Part shown: positions 19,601 to 27,421 of the stretch, piece by piece
Layout: the number at the start of each line of letters is the position of its first letter
Numbering within the stretch: the first letter of the stretch is position 1
Assembly (NCBI GenBank): GCA_900128395.1
Contig: LT649238.1
Location: 1-64,000 of the forward strand
DNA length: 64,000 nucleotides
Origin: Stramenopiles sp. TOSAG23-2
Lineage: Eukaryota > Sar
Direction: 5' to 3'
Position numbers and translations under genes: made by a program
The notes under the pieces: model-generated
The model's input: only the letters and a program-made list of their open reading frames with translations
Database searches by the model: none
What the model was told of the DNA's origin: nothing

Positions 19601-21331
19601 AATATTAGTCCGCTGAGTGATAGTGGTAAAAATGGTAGTGGAGATAGTAGCGGAATTTTAGCTATAGATGCTGATGTTTACGAATTTCGAGTTTTTTCTA
19701 ATCCAAAACCACATGTGAAATATTTAATACGTGTATCAGAACGGGTTGGTAATACAAATACACCTAGTAATGAAATAGAAAAAGGTGATCATAATAACAA
19801 CACCGATGGTAGTATCAAGGATGGCAACAATAGCCTACCAAGTGGTGGTAAACGATTTTACGACATTAAACGACGTTATAGCCAATTTAAACAATTGCAC
19901 TCTGACATTGCGAAGATTAAAGGGACTCGTCGTGGATTGCCAAAATTACCAAGATCAGGATTTATTCGTTCATTCGATCCTTTCTATTTGCAAAATAAAG
20001 CCTTGGAATTGAATGAGTATTTAAGAAACTTGGTTGAAGTTTTTCGTGTTGAAAACGTAGTTGAAAGGACACCACTGGTATCATTTTTAGCAGCAAGGGA
20101 TGAAGATATGATGGATGAAGAGATTGCTAGTAATAATCCTCGTTCTAGCAACGACAGTGGAGCTAGCAATAGAAACAGCAAGGATATGAATACGGCAAGC
20201 CGCAAAAGCCAGCATGGAATTGGATGGAGTGGTTTCCACGTGCCGCTAGTTTTAAGCGCACGTCCACCGCCTGGAAAAATAGTTGATTCTAGAGTTGGTA
20301 TTGGTTTACAAAGGTATCGCTGTGGATCTTGTGGAGATTTACTTACACAGAAAAATGGATTTCTATATTGTCAATATTCTGAATTGTATCATTGCAAAGC
20401 ATGTTCTAAATCGAACTCATCAAGAGTGTTACCAACCCGCGTATTGCATTCTTGGGATTTTAAAAAGTATCCTGTATGCGATCAAGTAGAGACGTATCTT
20501 GAAAATATTGATGAGCAACCACTGTTTTGTGTATCTGCTATAAATCCACATTTATTTGCGAAAATAAAACCAATACAACATGTTCGCATGTTGCGAATAC
20601 AATTGATGCGTATGGTAGACTTTTTAGACACATGCCGGCAAGGGATTGAATTGCGTTCAAAAATCAATGAGCGGGGTCCACATTTAATGGACGGTTCGGA
20701 AATGTACTCAATGAAAGACTTTCGAGAAATTAAATCGAAACATCTTCAACGTTTTTTAATGCGTGAAGTTCAAAGGCTGGCGGAACACATCAAATTTAAG
20801 TGCGTCACATGTAGTGCACGTGGTTTTGTGTGTGAAATTTGTTCCGATGATAAACCAATTTATGCATTCGAAATATTAAAAGCATCGGCGTGCACTGGAT
20901 GTAAAGCTTTTTTCCATCGACAATGCATAGAGGAAGCACTTGAATGTCCGCGTTGCAAACGTCTAAAGCAGCGACGAGATAAAAACAAATTAGAAAGCAT
21001 GCCAAAAAATTTATTGAATGGTAATAATAATAATAACAACAAGAATAATGTAAATTCGGTAAATGATTTCAATAATATTACTGCACGATACGAATCGTCA
21101 GTGGGAATGAAGAAAGGGTATAATAACCAATTTAAGCCATTGATAAAAGATCCATTTCAACAACATAATAACAACATGGTTAATAATGGAACTTTTGCTA
21201 AACGGAGTTTTAACAGCAACAGTGGTAGTGATAACGGTGGAAGAGGAGTTACCAATAACAATAGCACTTGGAATGGAAAAAAGAAAAGAAGCGGTAAAGG
21301 TAGTAAAGATTTAAGCTGGGGACGAAAATGA
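16691..21331 (+). CDS. RUN-PX-Rubicon homology domain protein (endosome/autophagy regulator)
   Basis: 1546 residues starting at ATG 16691. The domains in order are as follows. A RUN domain (about 25-195) includes WHLIELLYERGSM and CRAWIRQLLNQHALAF. Next is a folded segment to about 330, then a long Asn/Lys/Asp-rich disordered region (330-930). A PX domain (about 995-1135) includes FRVFSNPKPHVKYLIRV, the basic FYDIKRRYSQFKQLH and LPKLP. A C-terminal Rubicon-homology Zn domain (about 1205-1430) has YRCGSCGDLL, YCQYSELYHCKACSK, CVTCSARGFVCEICS and CTGCKAFFHRQC..CPRCKR. Rubicon, Pacer and PLEKHM1 share the RH domain, bind Rab7 and regulate endolysosome and autophagosome fusion. Here a PX domain replaces the PH modules of PLEKHM1. 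A phosphoinositide-binding Rab7 effector is the best inference. Confidence 0.85.
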   Translation: MDLFAKVSSALGFGDPRNSEELTIARNIVLERLKKCIQKIVQDSRDTDGEHLDETNESVHELVWMLETCLFQGIIPLNGNDDTDNVFSLNYNNEHFWHLIELLYERGSMAFGASIDMVKYCMNVKTDYGRCRAWIRQLLNQHALAFNIKAMYEDQATIRKSYFLESLVENRETLDTFLSLLTSLNTIGFELTVDRKDLDTPRETNIQEYCLVSGAGVPEINGLYEKQTILKDGVGMYIMNGYELFRTEYKPPALPNDATPQVTKRWFLGNPNKRLVYYFCPSSATIPQLSGWQVHPSAGIGPAPTLGRTFLEAEKPPPVKTYLNGNNNQNTTSNNDIVYNIHSKVDTGNVIDGGNNNNNNNINNNSTKSRQNNSINLSNDTYNSNNNVKKSIPIDLNNNDHLDNTSLKKKEIINVADIDNKEIEQVTNNDNNNQKDKANNNNNNNNNNNNDNNNNDDNILPTWDNMSLAVPESIVVVSSKTKRKKEKKEKKKKKKKSKSRSSKKIALIDEDRKVNKIEGKKVSAKKKKDTIIGTNQDIIDVNNNTVENFAKKEGNVNKDGKEDLNRNNIEEDNLMLDITSKEDIEIIDQPVDNNSPIKLNIEKIEIEEEFDESLDNIEKDNSVMDFTEEFENDEMAHNSDKNEKLVINDDNIAEGNQDKSIEKEEKIIMDQVAITETETNEVAEIHQFNEAEPVLRMDTYSDEDLEGLANEIYVGDIEYHTGHESSDVSPQHSPIHSAKSNVSSRSNSNSNDKDLSENMMNLQLNLPPTSLTTIIDDSPPRLIKSSPQPEFADDYQNDEGALDNSLLNITTGETQYEENDRLIKTHQRNLSNYRDERKQLQDDLQAVRSRQKARMLKFEALKRNSIINLPSNNAPRVRSESYTRDDFARSPIDWTSKEDVSIMIDGKEAHNVNNTNVYDRKHSLDLLDPEFPGGDELIQLDNSILRNTPTPPHDRSSPSGNRYGASRSFDNISPLSDSGKNGSGDSSGILAIDADVYEFRVFSNPKPHVKYLIRVSERVGNTNTPSNEIEKGDHNNNTDGSIKDGNNSLPSGGKRFYDIKRRYSQFKQLHSDIAKIKGTRRGLPKLPRSGFIRSFDPFYLQNKALELNEYLRNLVEVFRVENVVERTPLVSFLAARDEDMMDEEIASNNPRSSNDSGASNRNSKDMNTASRKSQHGIGWSGFHVPLVLSARPPPGKIVDSRVGIGLQRYRCGSCGDLLTQKNGFLYCQYSELYHCKACSKSNSSRVLPTRVLHSWDFKKYPVCDQVETYLENIDEQPLFCVSAINPHLFAKIKPIQHVRMLRIQLMRMVDFLDTCRQGIELRSKINERGPHLMDGSEMYSMKDFREIKSKHLQRFLMREVQRLAEHIKFKCVTCSARGFVCEICSDDKPIYAFEILKASACTGCKAFFHRQCIEEALECPRCKRLKQRRDKNKLESMPKNLLNGNNNNNNKNNVNSVNDFNNITARYESSVGMKKGYNNQFKPLIKDPFQQHNNNMVNNGTFAKRSFNSNSGSDNGGRGVTNNNSTWNGKKKRSGKGSKDLSWGRK

Positions 21332-21682
21332 AAAATACGTAGAAAGTTGAGAGGGGTTTTTATAAACGTGTGTCCTACACTGTGTGAAAGCTGTGGGAGA
21401 GAGCAAGCCAATATTCTTTTAAAAATACTTGTGGTTTATTCATGCTTTTTTTAAAAATTAATACACACATATCTCATGTAATATTGTACTCGTACTCTAA
21501 CATAAAAAGACTTTAATTTCTTCGTGTGTCACAATTTTATCAATAATTATATCATATGTGAGAAGAATTATTTTTACGACGTATATACGATCATTTATAT
21601 ATCATATAATATTAAAAATATTATAACTTAGATTTTAACCAAACATTATATGTATATAAATAATATCTTAATATATAAAAAG
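21332..21682. other. Convergent intergenic region with shared motif
   Basis: AT-rich spacer between the Rubicon-like and CIA30 genes. TTAGATTTTAACC at 21628-21640 is the shared motif, 42 bp beyond the CIA30 stop. The surrounding 21 bases are identical to those at 37172-37192. Confidence 0.5.
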
Positions 21683-22222
21683 TTATCTCCTATTATATCC
21701 CCCGATCTCTTTTATATATAATTCATATTCACCAACAACAAAAGTTTTTATTGCCATTAGACCAAATTGTAGTATGTTATTTTTTATTACTGGTTCTCGA
21801 TCGACATGTTGACCTCTCCACATACATTCAAATTTACCAAAGGGGATATATGTACGATGGAACGATGGGCTACCAACTGGGGATGCTTGAAAATTATGAC
21901 AAAAATATATACCACTATTACCACATTTCTCGTCCCGCATCATTAATCTAAAAGTACTCTCCTCTAAAGCAACAGCATCAATATACAAACCTTCATACTC
22001 AGACATATCAATGGATGGTTGCATAGAAATCCAAGAGCTACAAAATCCACCATTATTTTCCAATGAAACAGTACCAGTAAATACTCTTGTTTCTGTTCCT
22101 TCATCATAAAAATTTTGACTAAAACTCCTTCCACCCATTACTGTGTCATTTCTACAAACCCAAGGTGCTTTTGAGTGAAGCACATTTAATTTATTTGTCA
22201 CTACTTGCCTTGCTATAGACAT
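21683..22222 (-). CDS. CIA30/NDUFAF1-type complex I assembly factor-like protein
   Basis: 179 residues starting at ATG 22222, comprising little more than one CIA30 domain. The diagnostic NDTVMGGRS lies near residue 25, followed by GTVSLENNGGFCSSW, YEGLYIDAVALEE, FRLMMRD and a C-terminal jelly-roll strand FGLMAIKTFVVGEYELYIKEI. In animals and fungi CIA30 (NDUFAF1) assists assembly of mitochondrial complex I; plant and algal relatives include cytosolic and chloroplast proteins. There is no strong mitochondrial presequence, so the location is uncertain. A complex I gene, NDUFB2, lies 9 kb away. Confidence 0.82.
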   Translation of the reverse strand: MSIARQVVTNKLNVLHSKAPWVCRNDTVMGGRSFSQNFYDEGTETRVFTGTVSLENNGGFCSSWISMQPSIDMSEYEGLYIDAVALEESTFRLMMRDEKCGNSGIYFCHNFQASPVGSPSFHRTYIPFGKFECMWRGQHVDREPVIKNNILQFGLMAIKTFVVGEYELYIKEIGGYNRR

Positions 22223-22402
22223 TGTTAATTCTGCTTTAATATATATTACAATCTTCGTTCGAAAAATACTATTACGTATATCTAGCTTGTATCTAGATGA
22301 CTATGTGTGAATATATAAAATAATACAAACAATCAATATCATTCGTATACATAATACTCTTATGCTCATATATATCTGTAGATATATATAGATATTTTCA
22401 AT

Positions 22403-22443
<41 letters not shown>

Positions 22444-22763
22444 ATCCAAAAAAATCGAATTCGATTTATTATTTTTATACTTATTCGTAGTGTTTTGATA
22501 GTGTATAATATTCTAATATGATATTATTATTATTATTATTATTATTATTATGGAATTAATTTAAATTATTAAAATGTGATCGGTGTTGTTGGGAAGATGA
22601 CGGATGGATTATGATTAGCAACGTGCATTATGATGGAGCATAAATTTAAATTTCAAAAGTTTTAATTTGTGACACAGAGTATATCTTAAAGTCAATTATC
22701 AAGACAAGAAAGAAAAACAGATATAAAGTATAATTGGTGGAAGATATTTTCACTTTTGAAACA
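22223..22763. other. Divergent promoter region with microsatellites
   Basis: Contains an (AAC)n run at about 22403-22443 and an (ATT)n run at 22521-22551, between CIA30 and the BRCC36-like gene. No gene was seen. Confidence 0.6.
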
Positions 22764-23564
22764 ATGTTATCTCATGTTGAAATTACAAAGACAGCACAAT
22801 TTGCATGCACGGCGCATGCGCTGACGACGCAGACGGAAGAGGTCATGGGCCTTTTAATAGGTGTATGGACTAAAAATATTGTACAAATTTCACATGTTCA
22901 TATCGTGAAGCGACAAAACAATACACGACAAAAAGATAGAGTAGAAATTGCACCAGAAGACGTGTCAAAAGCAGCAATAAGGGCAGAAGAGTTAGCTAAA
23001 GAAACCGGGAAAGATTTAAAAGTTGTTGGTTGGTTTCACTCGCATCCCCATATTTCGATTTTGCCGTCACATGTAGATGCTAAAACACAAGGTGAATATC
23101 AACAATATATGGACGAAAGGTTTGTTGGTTTGATATTCTCAGTTTTTGATGAAAATGTTGTAGAAATGACTGGTAGTATAAAAATGATTGCATTCCAAGC
23201 AGAGCGGGAATCGGAAAGATGGGTATATAAATTGCTAAATATGAATTTAATTAACAATGAACCAGGTAGATATGATGGATTGAGAAATAGTTTAAAAACA
23301 ATTGTAGAATCGCAACAAAAACTTGTGTTAGAAGAAGAAATTTTACATCAAGAATATTTAACTAAAGCCAACGATCAATTATTAAAACAAGCATATGTAA
23401 ATAATGTATATGAAAAATGTCTTATCCTTTTAATTGAAAATGGCTGCTTGCCTTTGTATACTATTTTAAAAGATAAAAAGTTTATGTTGAAAGATATGAC
23501 AGAACGTTTAAAATTTTTGTTAGAAACTTTACGAAGTAGACAGACAAATAGCCAAGCTATGTGA
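22764..23564 (+). CDS. BRCC3: BRCC36-like JAMM deubiquitinase
   Basis: 266 residues from the first in-frame ATG at 22764. It is an MPN+ metalloprotease: EEVMGLLIG supplies the catalytic glutamate (E25/E26), and HSHPHISILPSHVD supplies His92, His94, Ser102 and Asp105 that bind and activate zinc. EEVMGLLIG and the LPSHVD spacing match BRCC36, the K63-linkage-specific deubiquitinase of the BRCA1-A nuclear and BRISC cytosolic complexes. The C-terminal helical region (EEEILHQEYLTKANDQLLKQAY) would pair with an Abraxas-type MPN- partner, none of which lies in this window. It is convergent with polycystin-2. Confidence 0.85.
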   Translation: MLSHVEITKTAQFACTAHALTTQTEEVMGLLIGVWTKNIVQISHVHIVKRQNNTRQKDRVEIAPEDVSKAAIRAEELAKETGKDLKVVGWFHSHPHISILPSHVDAKTQGEYQQYMDERFVGLIFSVFDENVVEMTGSIKMIAFQAERESERWVYKLLNMNLINNEPGRYDGLRNSLKTIVESQQKLVLEEEILHQEYLTKANDQLLKQAYVNNVYEKCLILLIENGCLPLYTILKDKKFMLKDMTERLKFLLETLRSRQTNSQAM

Positions 23565-23806
23565 TTCAAAATATAAAAAATATGTGATTCAAAATATATA
23601 ATATTAAACGAATATATTTTAATCATTTGTGATTTGTGTGTGTTGCTGATACGAGAGTAAAAATAATTTTGATGTAACACATTTTATATAAATTCTCTAT
23701 TTTTAATTTTACTCATGTGACAATATTTTAATTTTCTTTATATTTTAAAATACTTTCTTATATATAAAATTTATTTAAATCAAAAAAAAAACACATCTCT
23801 TTTATT

Positions 23807-26299
23807 TCACACTTCTAATATAGAATCTTTATCCACTTTCATCAATCCTTTACTGACTTGCTTACTAAAATTTTCATGAACTGCATTACTATCGACAACT
23901 TCATCACCTGGAGCAACTGCATATTTTCTTATTTTTGTCTTTTTTTTAGTTTCTCCAATATTTATAACAGCACCTTCATCATTTTTCTTCTTTGCAGCCG
24001 TCATTTTCCTTTTCTTTTCAGCTTCAAGTTTTTTATCTAAATCACCATGGCCATGCGTAAAAAGGAAGGCATCTATTTCTGTTTTGCCATCACCTGCCAT
24101 CTCATTTATTTGATCAATATTATCTTTTACCATATGTGTCATCGATTCAAATTGCTTATGCATCTTACGAAGTTCTTTCAATGTCTGTTGTACCCCTGCT
24201 TTCGTTATTAACAATGCTTTATCTTTTTCATCTCTTTCTTTTAGCGAGCTCAATAAAGGTCTTTTTTTTATAGCATGGCGCTCCTCTTGCAATTTTTCTA
24301 ACTTTTTTGCAGCTTTTCTTTGTTTCTTTTGTTTTCTATAGTTTTCTCCCAAAAATCCTTCAAATCCATATAAATAAACACGTTGCAAATATGGACCGAT
24401 GCAAGGCGTTTGCCATATTTTTATTAAAACAAACTTTTTCATTTCCTTCGAAATTTTGACATCTTCAGCATTTGCGATTATATCATTTTGTTCGGCATAC
24501 GCATCACTCAAAATCGCAATGGAGATATTTAAAATAACGACATTCATGATCAACATATATAACGCATAAAAAGCGGTGGCAATCGTCCAATCCACTTCTT
24601 GTAATGATTCTAAATCAATATCTCCAAGTAAAGCTTTGAAGAGACTGACTATTGCATCCATTAAAGTTTCAAATCCTTTCACTTGTTGTCCAAAATAAAC
24701 CATAAATATAAAAGCAAATCCGATTAGAAAAAAAGTCAATATGACAAGAAAATTTGATAATTTATATACTGATGATTCCAAAGTATTTAAAATTAAAGCA
24801 AATGATGGTGCAGCTTTTGAAAATAAAAATACCAGTCGTAGCATCACAATAAAAATGATGAAACCTGCAACCGTTCTACCATAATCAACAGATTCATAGT
24901 AGTCACGAAGGTATAAAAATTGATCCGTTGTTGGATTAAGTTTTGCACCTTCCCCAATCCCACCCGGAAGGTTCATATATGCTGTAACATTGAAGATTTG
25001 CATTAAAAGATAAAGCAAAATGGTCATCCAATGAAATCCCAGATCACTTGTAAATTCATTGTAATACGTCATCCCCATTGCAATCATTTTTGAAATTTCC
25101 TCCATTATGTAAACAATGTAAATCATTAATTCAATTATGTATGCTATTCCATGAATCATTTTTTTCGGATCCGCTATATTTACAGGACTTTGTCTTCTAA
25201 AATTAAGTGGGTTTGTATATACAGCTTTAAAATGGCCTTTTGGCTTAAACCCTCCCCATGGCTGAGTAACAAATGCTAAACGGACAGATAGGAATCGATT
25301 AACCATTGGGTTATACAATGAAAAGTCAATATATAAGCAAGCAGTTTGTTCATCCAAATACGAATTGTTTTTCATAACAGTGAGTAAATGTGTTGCCAAC
25401 TCAACATCATTTTGTGGAAGTGTTATACTATATGCTGGACTTGGAAGACTGATTCCTGTTTGAGTACCATAAAGTGAAATATCAGAACTAAATTGTTTTT
25501 TCCGTTCAGTGGTAGTAGTACCGTTTATAATACCAGTTTCATTCCATCCCTCCCATGTAAACGATATTTTTTTCGTTAAATTTAAAAGTTTTGAGGGATC
25601 TGTTGTAGTGCTACCATTTGATGACTTGGATGCTGCAATAATATCCTCTTTCATTATCCCATCAAAATATCCGAACGGTGATTTATCTTCTTCAGATAGA
25701 GAAAAATAGTAGTTTTTGGTTTTATCACCATAGCAAAAAAAAGACGTATTACCCAGTTCCATATCGGCACTATCAAAGGAACATGGTTTTTTTTTAAAAC
25801 GAACTTGACCAAATCGTACTCCACCAACTTTTCTATTATATGCAAATATATCATTTTTTAAACGAGGTTGATCTTCGCCATCAAAAGTAACAGTTGAATA
25901 ATATTGTGGTATAAACCTGGTTTCTATCCACTCCCAAAAATTAGCAATTGTTACTACCTCTTCCATAGCTTGTTCACCAATCTCGTTATCATGATAAAAA
26001 TTGCCTTTTAAACGTTGGACTAAATTATACTCTTGCGGGTTACTTAATTCATAGTTTGCATAGATTGTAACCACGACAAAAAAAATATAAAAAAATATTT
26101 TCCTAACCATTCTAGCAGTAGTTTTCTTTTTCCTAGCAATAACTCTAAGTCTTTCTTTGACACGAAAAAATTTTCCTATTTTAATAGATGCTTCATATTC
26201 TGTTAACGCACGTTTTGCTTTATCATTTGTTGGATGCCATTCGTCTTCTTTCCCATCTTTTTTCCCTTTCTGGGACACGTCGTGTTTACTAGAGGGCAT
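23807..26299 (-). CDS. PKD2: Polycystin-2 (TRPP) cation channel
   Basis: 830 residues starting at ATG 26299. A cytoplasmic N-terminus is followed by TM1 (KIFFYIFFVVVTIYANYEL). A long extracellular polycystin (TOP) domain spans about residues 100-370, with VRFGQVRFKKKPC, FTWEGWNETG and FRRQSPVNI. S2-S6 follow: S5 (NFLVILTFFLIGFAFIFMVYF), pore helix and filter (SLFKALLGDIDL) and S6 (YALYMLIMNVVILNISIAIL). The LGD filter is typical of TRPP channels. The C-terminus is basic with a coiled coil (VQQTLKELRKMHKQFESM) and no obvious EF-hand. Polycystin-2 proteins are calcium-permeable channels of ciliary and ER membranes; with the IFT20-like gene this supports a ciliated cell. Confidence 0.93.
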   Translation of the reverse strand: MPSSKHDVSQKGKKDGKEDEWHPTNDKAKRALTEYEASIKIGKFFRVKERLRVIARKKKTTARMVRKIFFYIFFVVVTIYANYELSNPQEYNLVQRLKGNFYHDNEIGEQAMEEVVTIANFWEWIETRFIPQYYSTVTFDGEDQPRLKNDIFAYNRKVGGVRFGQVRFKKKPCSFDSADMELGNTSFFCYGDKTKNYYFSLSEEDKSPFGYFDGIMKEDIIAASKSSNGSTTTDPSKLLNLTKKISFTWEGWNETGIINGTTTTERKKQFSSDISLYGTQTGISLPSPAYSITLPQNDVELATHLLTVMKNNSYLDEQTACLYIDFSLYNPMVNRFLSVRLAFVTQPWGGFKPKGHFKAVYTNPLNFRRQSPVNIADPKKMIHGIAYIIELMIYIVYIMEEISKMIAMGMTYYNEFTSDLGFHWMTILLYLLMQIFNVTAYMNLPGGIGEGAKLNPTTDQFLYLRDYYESVDYGRTVAGFIIFIVMLRLVFLFSKAAPSFALILNTLESSVYKLSNFLVILTFFLIGFAFIFMVYFGQQVKGFETLMDAIVSLFKALLGDIDLESLQEVDWTIATAFYALYMLIMNVVILNISIAILSDAYAEQNDIIANAEDVKISKEMKKFVLIKIWQTPCIGPYLQRVYLYGFEGFLGENYRKQKKQRKAAKKLEKLQEERHAIKKRPLLSSLKERDEKDKALLITKAGVQQTLKELRKMHKQFESMTHMVKDNIDQINEMAGDGKTEIDAFLFTHGHGDLDKKLEAEKKRKMTAAKKKNDEGAVINIGETKKKTKIRKYAVAPGDEVVDSNAVHENFSKQVSKGLMKVDKDSILEV

Positions 26300-27421
26300 A
26301 TTGTTCTTGATAGTTAAAAAAAAGTGGACAACGACAGGGTAAGGATTTTATACAGTGTATTGATGACAATTAAGCGGAAGACTATCAGGATATAAATGGA
26401 TAGTGTATATATGCTATATTATAACAAAAATCGTCGGACTATCAGCAATAACTATATTGAAATGTATCAAAACAGAAGAAACAACAATGGTTTTGCAATA
26501 ATTGTTACTATCTGTATCTGTAGGCTATTTTATTTTCTATTTAGAACATCTATATATCACATGTAATATTGATAGTTATCCAGTTGTTGGTATATCAGTT
26601 TTTATTATAGTTAATATCATTAATTATCGTCACATGTAAAAAAGAAGGAAGAAGTGTGTCACTGGTAACTGGTGTAGTGTCACGCCATATCACCATACTG
26701 CCATCTGCCATACTAATACTGTATACAAAGTATTATATAGGAGAAAATTGGCTCAGAAGTCTATAAAATCCCTCAGTATGTGTACCCAATCAAATAACAA
26801 TAAAACTAAAACCTTCAACGAATAATTTGATAGTTTCTATACGATATCAAATATTACGATACGAATAGTACTGTCGATTGCCTTTACATAGAATGAACAT
26901 ACTTTAACTTATCGTAGAATACACATCTATTGTAGTCAATAGTAAAGATATATAATATGCCAGCAGTAATAGTATGCTGTGCTGATGTGCTGATATGCAT
27001 GATGATAAAAAACTCTGTAAGACAAAGAAGAGCAAAAACAGCTCACACCTTTTTGCGCTCGCCTTTTTGGACTATAAAGAACATAGCATTAGTTGATAAT
27101 ATAGCATATGCATAGCACTAGATGTCATTAAGGTTTCTATTTACTATACTAATCGGTATTATTTTTGTCGTCCTTTGTGCTCCAGCTCTCCAACATCCAT
27201 TTTTTTTTTTTATACTACAACTTGTATTATTAGTAGCACTATCGGTATAGTTCCTCCTGGAGTTCAGAATAGTAGTTGCTATAATTTTTTTTACTTTTTG
27301 AATTTCAAAAAACAAAAAATCATTTGCAATGTATAGAAAAACATCATCGTATAGGAGAAAAAGAGACATAATAGTTTGAATATTTATATATAAATATCAT
27401 ATATATTTACGTATAAGAAAC
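26300..27421. other. Divergent intergenic region
   Basis: About 1.1 kb between polycystin-2 and GCP3. No gene was found; an 83-codon minus-strand frame at 27118-27369 has no recognisable content. A G/C-rich patch, TTTTTGCGCTCGCC at 27049-27062, resembles E2F-type sites. Confidence 0.45.
27049..27062. promoter_or_regulatory. Possible E2F-like site upstream of GCP3
   Basis: TTTTTGCGCTCGCC is a G/C-rich island in an AT-rich spacer, about 360 bp before the GCP3 ATG. It resembles the E2F consensus TTTSSCGC imperfectly. Similar islands precede RAD21 and the dual-specificity phosphatase. The assignment is inference from a short motif. Confidence 0.25.

Noticed and set aside
27118-27369. 83-codon minus-strand frame before GCP3
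   Set aside because: It has an ATG but no recognisable domain, low coding-like composition, and lies in the probable promoter.
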